A stretch of DNA of 64,000 nt from Flavobacteriaceae bacterium (GTDB lineage: Bacteria; Bacteroidota; Bacteroidia; Flavobacteriales; Flavobacteriaceae), in assembly GCA_024742935.1 (NCBI GenBank), contig JANSXN010000005.1:1-64000 (forward strand), given 5' to 3'. Below the pieces are notes generated by a model, which made no database searches, was not told the DNA's origin, and worked only from the letters and a program-made list of their open reading frames with translations. A program made the translations under genes and the position numbers. This document shows, in pieces, positions 10,827-20,716 of this stretch. Each line of letters opens with the position of its first letter. Within the stretch, counting starts at the first letter, position 1.

Positions 10827-11604
10827 TTATTTATTAGGATAAAAATCGATGCGTTTTACATTGACTTCGGGTGCATTTTCATTGACAATTCGTTCAAAGG
10901 TATCCACATCTGCAAAGCCTTCTCTACCTCGGTAATGGTAAGGGATTACTGTGGTGGGTTTAATCGGCCACGGCAGATGCGGCACTTTCCACGGTCATAG
11001 TAAATGGTAAGTTCATGCATACAAATGCAAGATCGATGTCCTGGAGGTCTCGCATTTCAGGGATGTCTTCGGTGTCGCCCGAAATATAAACTTTGTAACC
11101 GTCTTTTTCAATGAGGTAACCGTTGCCACGCCCTTTTTCGTGAAATTGTAAGGCCTCTTCCCTAAGATTATACATTGGAATCCCTGTGATAGTAAATCCC
11201 TCTTTTGTAATGGTTTGGTCATTGTCGAGTTGAGTCACTCGTTCTTTAAGATTTTCTGGTAATTGATCTATCACTGCCTTGGGAGCGATGATTTGTGAAT
11301 TTTCTTTTGAAACTGCTTCCAGGGTTTCTAAATTCAGGTGGTCACCGTGAATATCTGTTACAAATATGATGTTTGCTTCTTTTTTTCCGGCGAAAGCTTC
11401 TTTTCCACCCACCGGGTCAAAATACAAGATTGTGCCTTCCCAATCCAGAACCATAGTCGCATGGGAAATGGGTTGAATGTCTATAGAAGGTGCTAATTGC
11501 GAAACTGTAGTAGTATCTTCAGTTTCCGGTGTTTTTTCTTTAGAGTTTTTACAGCCAAAAGCTGAAATTATTAAAAAAGCTAAAAAAAGGTTCTTCATTT
11601 TCAT
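10827..11604 (-). pseudogene. MBL-fold metallo-hydrolase with apparent frameshift near its 3' end (lipoprotein)
   Basis: ORF 10960..11604 ends ...SAASAVAD*; the adjacent frame continues KPTTVIPYHYRGREGFADVDTFERIVNENAPEVNVKRIDFYPNK* to 10827, matching the expected family C-terminus. Confidence 0.65.
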
Positions 11605-11664
11605 GGGTATCTAGTATTGGTTTGAAGCGTTAAAATACAATAAGTTAGAAAAAAGGAGTGTTAA

Positions 11665-12678
11665 CTAACTTATAAAATCAATGATAAAATAAGCTAATAA
11701 TTTGCCCACTTGTTTTTCATCGTCTGTGCCGGGAATTGGGGATGCCTCACAAAGATGTAAATAAGCAACATTATTATTTTTCGCAAAATAGCTTATAAAA
11801 CGACGGGCATCATTAACTAAAAAACCACTTGGAGTTTTTGCACTGCTTGGTATATTTTGAATACTGTCTAAATCCATTTCCAATCCAAATTTTTCACCTG
11901 CAAGTGTAAAGGACTCTGCTTCTTTCATTGCTTGCCCAAAAGCTTTGGTGCGTTGGGTTGCGATATGTTCAAACAAATTGTATGAAATCGTTTCTTTATG
12001 TTCGTGAAGCTTGTCAAAAACGGCTTGCGAATTGTAATTTTTTTGAAGCCCAAATACAAAGTAATGGTTGAGGAACCCTTCTTCATAGGCATATGAAAAA
12101 CCGTTTCCGCTGTGGCGATGTTCCAGAGGTCTAAAATCGGCATGGGCATCAAAATTAATGACACTAATAGGTTTTTGCAGAGCAAAAGAAGTGCCTTTGA
12201 TGTTTCCATAACTATTGTTATGACCACCACCAATGATTACAGGAACTTTTCCTGCTTTGACGATGTGCTCAACAACCGTTGCTACTTTTGTGTCAATTTG
12301 TGAAACAATGGTTCCCAGTTCTTCAAAATAGTGAGCATCTTCTTTGTCAAGTGTAACAGCTGCTTGTAATTGAGTGGCACAATCAATTTCGCCTAGAATA
12401 ATTAAATTTTCAGGAGTTGTAAAGTGATTGGCTTGCATATTTAAAAGCCCTTTTAGACAGGCATTCCAGGCGTTTTTTGTTCCTGCAACACCTGAATTTG
12501 CCAGTACACCAATATCCTCAGGAATGCCTAATAAAACATATTTTGCCGGAGTGGTTTTTAGTTCGTCAAGTTCTTGTATGGTCAATACAGACTCACCAAA
12601 CTTAACTTCCCGGTCTCTTTTGTTGATATATTTTTCAAGCGTTTTTTTATCGTAAATAATTAAGTTATTCATTATCAA
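11665..12678 (-). CDS. hutG: formimidoylglutamase / arginase-family ureohydrolase
   Basis: Arginase-family motifs VIIGGGHNNSYG and NFDAHADFRPLEHRHSGNGFSYA; hutI nearby. Confidence 0.85.
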   Translation of the reverse strand: MIMNNLIIYDKKTLEKYINKRDREVKFGESVLTIQELDELKTTPAKYVLLGIPEDIGVLANSGVAGTKNAWNACLKGLLNMQANHFTTPENLIILGEIDCATQLQAAVTLDKEDAHYFEELGTIVSQIDTKVATVVEHIVKAGKVPVIIGGGHNNSYGNIKGTSFALQKPISVINFDAHADFRPLEHRHSGNGFSYAYEEGFLNHYFVFGLQKNYNSQAVFDKLHEHKETISYNLFEHIATQRTKAFGQAMKEAESFTLAGEKFGLEMDLDSIQNIPSSAKTPSGFLVNDARRFISYFAKNNNVAYLHLCEASPIPGTDDEKQVGKLLAYFIIDFIS

Positions 12679-12762
12679 GGGAGTACTTTTTAAATTAATT
12701 TTGGCTTTTAAATGCTTGAATTTAGGAATTAAAGTTGGTAATTAAAATGACAACTGTCTATT

Positions 12763-15168
12763 TTATTTGTTTAAATAAACCCAACCTATAAGTGGTTTAA
12801 AATCAGGGTGGTTGAGGTTTAAAACATAATAATAAAGTCCGGAAGGAACCGGGCCGTCATAAAGCAAGCCTTCATTGGCAGCACCATCCCAAAACCCGGT
12901 CACGTTAGTACCTCTAAAAATTAGATTTCCATTTCTGGAATAAATGAGAAGCTCGTGCTCTGTAAAAATATTCAGCAGGCCTGATATTTCAAAGAAGTCA
13001 TTAATACCATCGTTGTTTGGAGAAAACCCTTCAGGAATCCAGGGTGGGCAATCTGTTGTGGCTATTTCAAACGAAGAGATGGTAAAGCAAACTTCAGTAT
13101 CAAGACGCACATAAATAACCTGTGGATTTCCCATACTTTGATAGTCTGAAGGGAAATAAATGGGGTTGATATTATCCATGGCATCCTCAAAGGAAGTGTA
13201 AAAGTTAACTTCGTCATTACTCCCTGCATTTATGAATTCATATTGAAGTGTTAAATCAAAAACAGCAAAACCAAACCCTTCATTACACAATTCCATATCA
13301 GGAAGTGGCGGTAAATCTGGAATAGTCTCAAAGTTTACTGTTGTGATATAGATGTTGTTTGTTTCGTCCAGTTCTTCAACAATCCCTGTACCATCACCCG
13401 TATCATCAACACTAAGTTTGAGTTCAAAAACATCAGGAACATTATCTGAAAGCAAGATTGTTGTTGTCATTTGAATTTGACCTCCCGCTGGAATCTGAAT
13501 GGGTGTTGCATCTGTAGCGTAAAGCTCTTCATCAATATAAAAGGCAATGGGTGTTTGGGCCGGTAAGGGCAAGGTTCCCAAAGTATTTGCGACTGTGTAA
13601 TTTACAATCAAATCCCTTTGTCTGCAAGCATTTAAATCGTTATTCAAAGCAATTGTTGCATCAGGGAGCGGACAACTAATAACTTCAATAAAAAAACTAT
13701 CTACTAAAAAGCAAGAACCATTATCAACTCTCACATAAATGGTTTGCGGATTTTCAATATTGACATAATTTTCAGGATTTTCAAAGGGGTTTTCATTGTT
13801 TTCGGCATCCTCTTCAGTGAGATGAAAGGTAATGGTGTTTGTAGGATCTATTTGTTCTGTGGACTGAGTTAAATCAAAAGTTTCAATCCCCACAGCATCG
13901 CATTGTTCCAAATCAATGAGTCCGGTTATTTCCGGAAAAATAAGTAGGATGATATTTGTACTATCTTCATTATTTGTTTCATCAATTTCTGTAACCACTC
14001 CACTGCCATTTCCAAGGTCATCAACAACAACTTTCAAAATAAATTCTTCAGGGACAGATTGTGGAATAGTTAAAGTGATTTCTTGTGATTCTGAGCCATC
14101 GATGGGAATCTCGTTAATAGTTGCCGTTGTTTCCAGAAGCGTGTTATTTGCATAAAAGGCAATGGGGGTATTTGCAGGGAGTATATCTGTACTGTTGATG
14201 TTATAAACGGTAAATTCCAAAAAGACCTCTCGATTGCCGCATTCTTCTCCGGCTATGAGGTTATCAATTTCAATAGTTGCATCAGGTAATTGACTATTTA
14301 GTACTGTGATAATGTTGTTAATCATTACAAAATCCTGACCTGAGGTAAGTGTAATTGTCGCCTGTGTGTCTCCAATCTGAATATTGTTTTGAATATCATA
14401 AAAATCAATATCCATATTCCATAACTCATCACTGTTGGTAAAACTGTTTGTACTGTTAAAGGCGTTGTTTGCAGGATTGAGAGGTGGATTACTTATAATA
14501 TTTCCATTCACCTGCAAGGTTTCATCCACAGCAATTGATGAATCACCTTCCCAGGCAAGAAACCCGATTTTGGCTCCTTGGTTGTCTATTACATTAAGAT
14601 TGTCCAATTGAAAGCTAAGTAAATTATTAAATGCTGAAACACTTTCAAGACCGTCATACACATTAAGTTGATTGAGTGGTAAACCCGGGTCTTCATAGAT
14701 CACTACAATAGACCAGCCGGCAAAATTGGTTCCTGTTGGGCAGTAGGGTGCTATAACATCAGTCAAATCCAGTTCTGATAGTGTATATTCTGTATTTCCT
14801 GTATTTTGTATAATGTTTGTTATGTCAGTGAATGCCGCAAAAAAGACTCTGTCTTCATCTATCTGGTCTGCAAAAGTTCGTTCTGCAGTAATGAGAGTCC
14901 CATTAAGTGCGACTTCAAAGTCTCCATCGCCGGAGCCTGCCCAATATAAATAAGCAGCAACAACGTTTTGAGATGGTTGAAGATCAAGAATAGCTGAAGA
15001 GCTTGTTAAAATGGTACAAGGGGCACCGGTTCCATTTTCTGTAGTATTCATAGTATTTCCAATAGCGATATAATCAAACCTTCCATTATATTGTTGGTAG
15101 AGTTCAATCTCTTGCGCATTTGAAATTAAAAAACTGAAAAGAAAAATTAAACGGAAAGCAGAGTTCAT
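12763..15168 (-). CDS. secreted cell-surface protein with CARDB-like repeats and T9SS type B sorting domain
   Basis: Signal peptide; repeated IEIDNLIAGEECGNREVFLEFTVYN-like units; C-terminal WIPEGFSPNNDGINDFFEISGL...NGNLIFRG. Confidence 0.88.
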   Translation of the reverse strand: MNSAFRLIFLFSFLISNAQEIELYQQYNGRFDYIAIGNTMNTTENGTGAPCTILTSSSAILDLQPSQNVVAAYLYWAGSGDGDFEVALNGTLITAERTFADQIDEDRVFFAAFTDITNIIQNTGNTEYTLSELDLTDVIAPYCPTGTNFAGWSIVVIYEDPGLPLNQLNVYDGLESVSAFNNLLSFQLDNLNVIDNQGAKIGFLAWEGDSSIAVDETLQVNGNIISNPPLNPANNAFNSTNSFTNSDELWNMDIDFYDIQNNIQIGDTQATITLTSGQDFVMINNIITVLNSQLPDATIEIDNLIAGEECGNREVFLEFTVYNINSTDILPANTPIAFYANNTLLETTATINEIPIDGSESQEITLTIPQSVPEEFILKVVVDDLGNGSGVVTEIDETNNEDSTNIILLIFPEITGLIDLEQCDAVGIETFDLTQSTEQIDPTNTITFHLTEEDAENNENPFENPENYVNIENPQTIYVRVDNGSCFLVDSFFIEVISCPLPDATIALNNDLNACRQRDLIVNYTVANTLGTLPLPAQTPIAFYIDEELYATDATPIQIPAGGQIQMTTTILLSDNVPDVFELKLSVDDTGDGTGIVEELDETNNIYITTVNFETIPDLPPLPDMELCNEGFGFAVFDLTLQYEFINAGSNDEVNFYTSFEDAMDNINPIYFPSDYQSMGNPQVIYVRLDTEVCFTISSFEIATTDCPPWIPEGFSPNNDGINDFFEISGLLNIFTEHELLIYSRNGNLIFRGTNVTGFWDGAANEGLLYDGPVPSGLYYYVLNLNHPDFKPLIGWVYLNK

Positions 15169-15227
15169 AAGGTTGGTTTTTCCTGAAGTCTAAATATACA
15201 AAAATGATAATAGGAAATTACAAACAC

Positions 15228-15256
15228 AAAAAAAGTCCCTGTAAATACAGAGACTT
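15228..15256 (-). terminator. terminator downstream of tRNA-His
   Basis: AAGTCTCTGT-ATTT-ACAGGGACTT hairpin (one mismatch) followed by a T run on the minus strand. Confidence 0.7.
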
Positions 15257-15264
15257 ATATTCTG

Positions 15265-15339
15265 GGTGGAAGACCGGTCTCGAACCGGCGACCTCTAGAA
15301 CCACAATCTAGCGCTCTAACCAACTGAGCTACAACCACC
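15265..15339 (-). tRNA. tRNA-His (anticodon GTG)
   Basis: Cloverleaf on the minus strand: GGTGGTTGTAGCTCAGTTGGTTAGAGCGCTAGATTGTGGTTCTAGAGGTCGCCGGTTCGAGACCGGTCTTCCACC; loop TTGTGGT. Confidence 0.95.
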
Positions 15340-15431
15340 ATTTTAGCTTTAGGAATCTTCAATAAAAAGTTGTCCTTAAAGCGGATGCAAATTTAATTGA
15401 AAATCGTTTCATTTTCAAAACAAAACAATGA

Positions 15432-16148
15432 TTATTTTATGTCAAAAACTGAATTGACAGTAATTGCACGCTCTACAGTAAATCCTTCAGCATATTCCAC
15501 ACCTGCTAATCGTCCCAAATCTCTTGCCCTGTATGTGATGCTTTCCAAAAAGTTCTTGCTGCTTATCGGTGTATCTGGCTCATTTGTTTTTGGATCAAAA
15601 AACTGACTTTCATAAGCCATCACTGCTTCCATTTTCTTTTCTATAAACCCGGTAACATCGATGACAAAATCAGGACTGAGGTTTTTCCATTGAATGTAAT
15701 GATAAACAGCTTTGGGTCGCCAGGCATTTTGTTTATTTCCCTCAAAAATAGTTTCAATCTTTCTTAAACCACTTAAAAAGCAGGCATCACTAACAAGTTG
15801 GCTCCCTTTTGGGTGATCGATGTGCCGGTCATCAATAGCATTACAAAACACGATTTCAGGTCTGAATTTTCTGAGAATTTTGATTACTTCGAGTTGAGAT
15901 GATGTGTTGTTTACAAAAAAGCCATCAGAAAACTCCAGATTTTTCCGAAAGGTAACGCCCAGAATTTCTGCGGCTTTAGCAGCTTCCTTATCCCTAATTT
16001 CAGCAGAACCTCTAGTGCCCAGTTCACCACGTGTTAGGTCAAGTATACCGACTTTTTTACCAACTGCAATTTCTTTAGCAAGTGTTGCCCCGCAACCCAA
16101 TTCCACATCATCAGGATGTGCGCCTATGGCGAGTATATCTAGTTTCAT
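15432..16148 (-). CDS. bshB1: bacillithiol biosynthesis deacetylase BshB1 (PIG-L/LmbE family)
   Basis: MKLDILAIGAHPDDVELGCGATLA...LDLTRGELGTRGS; the ORF track extends two codons to 16154. Confidence 0.92.
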   Translation of the reverse strand: MKLDILAIGAHPDDVELGCGATLAKEIAVGKKVGILDLTRGELGTRGSAEIRDKEAAKAAEILGVTFRKNLEFSDGFFVNNTSSQLEVIKILRKFRPEIVFCNAIDDRHIDHPKGSQLVSDACFLSGLRKIETIFEGNKQNAWRPKAVYHYIQWKNLSPDFVIDVTGFIEKKMEAVMAYESQFFDPKTNEPDTPISSKNFLESITYRARDLGRLAGVEYAEGFTVERAITVNSVFDIK

Positions 16149-16156
16149 ATCCATTG

Positions 16157-16178
16157 CCCGCGAAGGCGGGTATCTCGT
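16157..16178. repeat. short palindromic repeat, REP-like
   Basis: CCCGC-GAAG-GCGGG followed by TATCTCGT; a related copy lies at 56893. Confidence 0.5.
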
Positions 16179-16202
16179 TAATTTAGTTTGACTTAGGACT
16201 GC

Positions 16203-16290
16203 AAGACGTAAGACATAAGACTAAAACAAAACTTACTGATGATATAAAACCCTTTTTTGTCTTAAGTCTTACGTCTTAAATCTTATGTCT
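16203..16290. repeat. inverted-repeat intergenic element
   Basis: AAGACGTAAGAC (16203-16214) is the exact reverse complement of GTCTTACGTCTT (16266-16277); AGACATAAGA (16211-16220) of TCTTATGTCT (16281-16290). Confidence 0.75.
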
Positions 16291-17468
16291 CATTTACAAG
16301 CCTTCAACGCCTGTTCAATATCTGCAATTAAATCTTTTTTCTCTTCAATTCCAACTGAAAAACGCAATAAGTTTTCTGAGATGCCTTGTGCAATGCGCTC
16401 TTCTTCACTTAATAATGCGTGTGACGTTTCACTGGGTAATAGTATTGTGGATTCAACACCTGCCAAACTCATTGAGGGTTTTATGAGTTGAAGTGCATTC
16501 ATAAACTTTTTCGCATCAAGTGTATCCTCAAGTTCAAAAGAAAGCATACCTCCATATCCGCGCATTTGTTTTTTTGCTATCTCAAAATCCGGATGTGATT
16601 TCAGGCCAGGGTAATAGACTTTCGAAATATCGGGATGGCTATCCAGAAATTTAGCCAGGCGTTTGGCATTTCGGTTTTGAGCTTTGACCCTGATACCCAT
16701 CGTTTTAATACTACGTTCCAAAAGCCAAACAGTATAATCACTCAGATTGCCCCCCAGGTTTTTACCCATATGAAAAATGCGTTCGATGTGTTCTTCTGAA
16801 GCCGCCACTGCCCCGGCAAGAATATCGCTGTGTCCGCCCATATATTTTGTGGCGCTGTGAATCACGATATCAATTCCAAAATCAATGGGGTTTTGATTGA
16901 CCGGTGAAGCAAATGTATTATCAATCATCGTCACTATATCGTGCTTTTTAGAAAGCTTAGCGACCATTTCTATATCTGTGATGGTCATCAAGGGATTTGA
17001 TGGGGTTTCAATGTAGATTACTTTTGTATTGGGTTGTATTTTTTCGGCGAAAGCTGCTTCAGACAAATCGTTTGTAAACGAAAACTCAATTCCAAATTTT
17101 TCAAACTCTTCAGTAACCAAATTAAACGTCCCACCATAAAGTGTTTTTTGAAGCAAAACGTGGTCCCCTTGTTTTAAAAAGGCGAGAAGGGAAGTACTTA
17201 CAGCCGCCATACCACTGCCAAAAATTAAAGCGGCTTCTGTATGCTCCAGTGCAGCTATTTTTAGTGACAGAGCCTGCTGGTTTGGGGTGTTAAAGTAACG
17301 TGGATATCTTTTCACATCCACATCTGTAAAAGCGTACGAAGTGGACATATAAAGTGGTGAAACAGCGCCTTTGAATTGAGTATCCTCTAGTTCGCCGGTG
17401 TGTGTACATATGGTGTTGATGCCAGGTTTAGAAATGTTGCTCATTGTTGGTTTTTTAAAGAGTAGCAA
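16290..17468 (-). CDS. PLP-dependent trans-sulfuration enzyme (cystathionine gamma-synthase/methionine gamma-lyase family)
   Basis: Cys/Met-metabolism PLP motifs YFNTPNQQALSLKIAALEHTEAALIFGSGMAA, IVIHSATKYMGGHSD. Confidence 0.92.
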   Translation of the reverse strand: MLLFKKPTMSNISKPGINTICTHTGELEDTQFKGAVSPLYMSTSYAFTDVDVKRYPRYFNTPNQQALSLKIAALEHTEAALIFGSGMAAVSTSLLAFLKQGDHVLLQKTLYGGTFNLVTEEFEKFGIEFSFTNDLSEAAFAEKIQPNTKVIYIETPSNPLMTITDIEMVAKLSKKHDIVTMIDNTFASPVNQNPIDFGIDIVIHSATKYMGGHSDILAGAVAASEEHIERIFHMGKNLGGNLSDYTVWLLERSIKTMGIRVKAQNRNAKRLAKFLDSHPDISKVYYPGLKSHPDFEIAKKQMRGYGGMLSFELEDTLDAKKFMNALQLIKPSMSLAGVESTILLPSETSHALLSEEERIAQGISENLLRFSVGIEEKKDLIADIEQALKACK

Positions 17469-17621
17469 GTTACTAAAACTCCTCCTTTTTTGTGGGCATT
17501 AACAAAAATATAATCTTTGAATTTTATGAATTGACTATTACAAAGTTCAAAGAAATAAAACAAAACTTGTTACTTAGGCTCATATTTCTAACTTTGTATT
17601 TCCAACCTTCTAATTTAAACC

Positions 17622-18851
17622 ATGACGCACCTCATCACAAACATCAAAGAATTAATTGGTATTACTTCAAAGCCTATTTTGATTGGTGATGAAATGAAAC
17701 TTCTTCCAACCATTAAAGATGCTTTTTTAGTTATTGAGGATGGCCTAATTTCAGATTATGGAAGTATGAAAGATGTGCCGGCATCTCATTTTGATAAAAT
17801 AACAAATGCTTCCGGAGCCTTAGTTTTGCCTTCCTGGTGTGATTCTCATACTCATATTGTGTATGCCGGTAACCGCGAACAGGAATTTGTTGACAGAATC
17901 AACGGATTGAGTTATGAGGAAATTGCAAAAAGAGGTGGCGGTATTTTGAATTCTGCAAAAAAGCTACAAGAAACAAGCGAAGATGATTTGTATGAACAAA
18001 GTGCCAAGCGACTTGAAGAGGTTATGTTGTTGGGAACAGGAGCTATTGAAATTAAAAGTGGCTATGGGCTCACTACTGAAGCCGAGCTGAAAATGCTACG
18101 CGTCATCAAGCGTTTAAAACAAAACTACCCCATAGCGATCAAAGCAACTTTTTTGGGAGCACATGCCATTCCGTCTAATTTTGCTAAAAAAAGCGACAAA
18201 TATATTGACTTGCTCATCCAGGAGATGTTGCCACAAATCGCAGCCGAAGAACTCGCAGATTATATTGATGTTTTTTGCGAAACAGGGTATTTTACTGTTG
18301 ATGAAACCATCAAACTCATGCAGGCAGGAAAGGAGTTTGGTCTCAAATCAAAGATTCATGTGAACCAGTTTACCGCCATTGGCGGAATAAGAGCCGCTGT
18401 TGAAAATGGTGCTTTGAGTGTGGACCACCTTGAAGTGATTCTCCCCGAAGATATAGAAATGCTAAAAAAGGGAGCTACGATACCTGTGGCTTTGCCTTCC
18501 TGTTCTTACTTTTTAAGCATTCCCTATACACCGGCAAGAGAACTAATGAATGCGCAACTACCCTTAGCTCTGGCAACTGATTACAATCCAGGTTCGACAC
18601 CCAGCGGAAATATGAATTTTGTAGTGGCAACAGCCTGTATCAAAATGAAAATGACTCCAGAAGAAGCCATCAATGCCGCTACCATCAATGGTGCAGCGGC
18701 AATGGAGTTGTCTCAAACCCACGGAAGTATTGCCAAAGGCAAAGTAGCCAACTTAATTTTTACCAAGCCCATTCCTTCCTATGGGTTTTTACCTTATTCG
18801 TTTGGGAGCAACCACATAGATAAAGTGATGTTGCTGGGGAAGTTTATTTAG
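17622..18851 (+). CDS. hutI: imidazolonepropionase
   Basis: LPSWCDSHTHIVYAGNREQEF...ATDYNPGSTPSGNM. Confidence 0.95.
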   Translation: MTHLITNIKELIGITSKPILIGDEMKLLPTIKDAFLVIEDGLISDYGSMKDVPASHFDKITNASGALVLPSWCDSHTHIVYAGNREQEFVDRINGLSYEEIAKRGGGILNSAKKLQETSEDDLYEQSAKRLEEVMLLGTGAIEIKSGYGLTTEAELKMLRVIKRLKQNYPIAIKATFLGAHAIPSNFAKKSDKYIDLLIQEMLPQIAAEELADYIDVFCETGYFTVDETIKLMQAGKEFGLKSKIHVNQFTAIGGIRAAVENGALSVDHLEVILPEDIEMLKKGATIPVALPSCSYFLSIPYTPARELMNAQLPLALATDYNPGSTPSGNMNFVVATACIKMKMTPEEAINAATINGAAAMELSQTHGSIAKGKVANLIFTKPIPSYGFLPYSFGSNHIDKVMLLGKFI

Positions 18852-18861
18852 TTGTTTTCCA

Positions 18862-19698
18862 CTACAAATCTCTTTTCTTCACAACCACATATGAAAGGTA
18901 TATAAAAATAAATGTCCATGCTAAAACAATGAGGATATTTTCCCAGTGCACGGCATAACTTTTTGTAAAACCTTCACCCAACTGGGATGCGGCAGATTTT
19001 ATGGCTCCAATGCGTGAAAAGGGCTCCACGATAAGATTGGACATCGATTCCAATGGAAAGAATTGAGCGATGTTTTCTGCGGTTTCAGTGCCTTTAAAAA
19101 AGCGCCATTTAAATAAACCATAAACAATAGTCTCAAAAATGGTCCAAATCAATAGAAATCCCAATGCAAAAGCAGAACGTTTCACTAAAACTCCCAAAAA
19201 TAAACAAAAGGAGAAGAACCCCAATAGCTTGATGAAATAGGCGAGGAGGTATTCTAGATTGCTAAAAATGATGCCTATTTCTGTAAAATCTGAGAAACTC
19301 AACCCGAGAATCATAGAAACAATAAACACAAATAATGTTGAAATAAAAGCAAAACCGGCAACAGTAATAAATTTAGAGAGTACAAATTCCTTTTTGCTTA
19401 AACCGTCAATAAGATTTTGTTTAAGTGTGCGATGGCTGTATTCATTGGCCATCATTGATACAATCACAATAGCCAGAAATATTTTTAGAATAGCCGCGAT
19501 ATACGTATTAAAATGCCAGATATATGGAAAATTAAAAATACCCTGATCTGCCACTCTAAAGTTGATATTCCCAAAATTAAATTCGATGGAAGCTATCAAT
19601 GCAATAAATGTAATCAGCACAAAATAGACGATGGAAATCACCTTAGCCGATTTGTTATAACGCAGTTTGTGTAGTTCTATGGAAAGAAGACGTAGCAT
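18862..19698 (-). CDS. ABC transporter permease
   Basis: ABC-2 type multi-TM protein; adjacent to the ATP-binding subunit. Confidence 0.85.
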   Translation of the reverse strand: MLRLLSIELHKLRYNKSAKVISIVYFVLITFIALIASIEFNFGNINFRVADQGIFNFPYIWHFNTYIAAILKIFLAIVIVSMMANEYSHRTLKQNLIDGLSKKEFVLSKFITVAGFAFISTLFVFIVSMILGLSFSDFTEIGIIFSNLEYLLAYFIKLLGFFSFCLFLGVLVKRSAFALGFLLIWTIFETIVYGLFKWRFFKGTETAENIAQFFPLESMSNLIVEPFSRIGAIKSAASQLGEGFTKSYAVHWENILIVLAWTFIFIYLSYVVVKKRDL

Positions 19699-19702
19699 AG
19701 GT

Positions 19703-20602
19703 TTAGTTTAAAGATTTTGTGAGTTGTAAAAATTGTTCTTCAAGGCTTTCTTTTCGGTGCACAAGATGTGACAAGGCAATGCCTTTTTCAAAAAGATATT
19801 TGTTGAGTTCTGAAGGCGCCATTGGGTTTTTTAAGTAAGCAATTAAAAACCCGTTTTCTTCTTTCACCGAAGCAAAATCAGGATGATTTTCCAACGCTGT
19901 TTTTAAATCGACTTGATTTTCGCTTTTAAGCGTAAAAAAACCGTGACTGGCATTCATACCATCCACAGTGCCTGAATATAATTTGTTTCCCTGACGTAAA
20001 ATAACCACATGAGTACACACTTTTTCAACTTCATCCAACAAGTGTGACGCAAGAAGTATCGTGGTGCCATCTGCTGCAATTTTTTTGATGATTTCTCTAA
20101 TCTGATGAATTCCCTGAGGGTCCAAGCCGTTTGTGGGTTCGTCGAGAATTAAAATTTCAGGGTCATTGAGCAATGCAGAGGCGATCGCCAAACGTTGTTT
20201 CATTCCGAGTGAAAAAGTACTGAACTTGCTGTTCTTTCGCTCCAGCAAACCCACCAATTCGAGTTTCTCATCAATTTTGTCTTTAGGGACTTCTTTTATT
20301 TTACAAACCAACTCCAGGTTTTGTGAGGCGGTCATAAAGGGATAAAAATTGGGTCGTTCAATGATGGCTCCCACTTTTTTTAGTGCGTTGTGGGTGGAAT
20401 CACTTCCATCAAACCAGTGAAAGTTACCTTGGGTTTTATTGACCACATTGAGCACCATACCCAGTGTGGTTGATTTTCCGCTTCCATTAGGGCCCAGAAT
20501 ACCATAAACATTGCCTTTTTCGATGGTAAATGATAAATCCTGAACGGCTTTGATAGGGCCAAAATGTTTGGTTAGATTTTCAAGTGTAAGTATGGTTTCC
20601 AA
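19703..20602 (-). CDS. ABC transporter ATP-binding protein
   Basis: Walker A GPNGSGKST, signature SLGMKQRLAIA, Walker B ILILDEP. Confidence 0.95.
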   Translation of the reverse strand: METILTLENLTKHFGPIKAVQDLSFTIEKGNVYGILGPNGSGKSTTLGMVLNVVNKTQGNFHWFDGSDSTHNALKKVGAIIERPNFYPFMTASQNLELVCKIKEVPKDKIDEKLELVGLLERKNSKFSTFSLGMKQRLAIASALLNDPEILILDEPTNGLDPQGIHQIREIIKKIAADGTTILLASHLLDEVEKVCTHVVILRQGNKLYSGTVDGMNASHGFFTLKSENQVDLKTALENHPDFASVKEENGFLIAYLKNPMAPSELNKYLFEKGIALSHLVHRKESLEEQFLQLTKSLN

Positions 20603-20716
20603 AATTGATTAATTTTAAGGATTGTTTGTATATGACTTTATTTCTTTTATATTGTTACATTAATTTCAAACGAGTTCAACAATAAAGATACTGTTTTTGA
20701 ACACAATCAAAATCTA

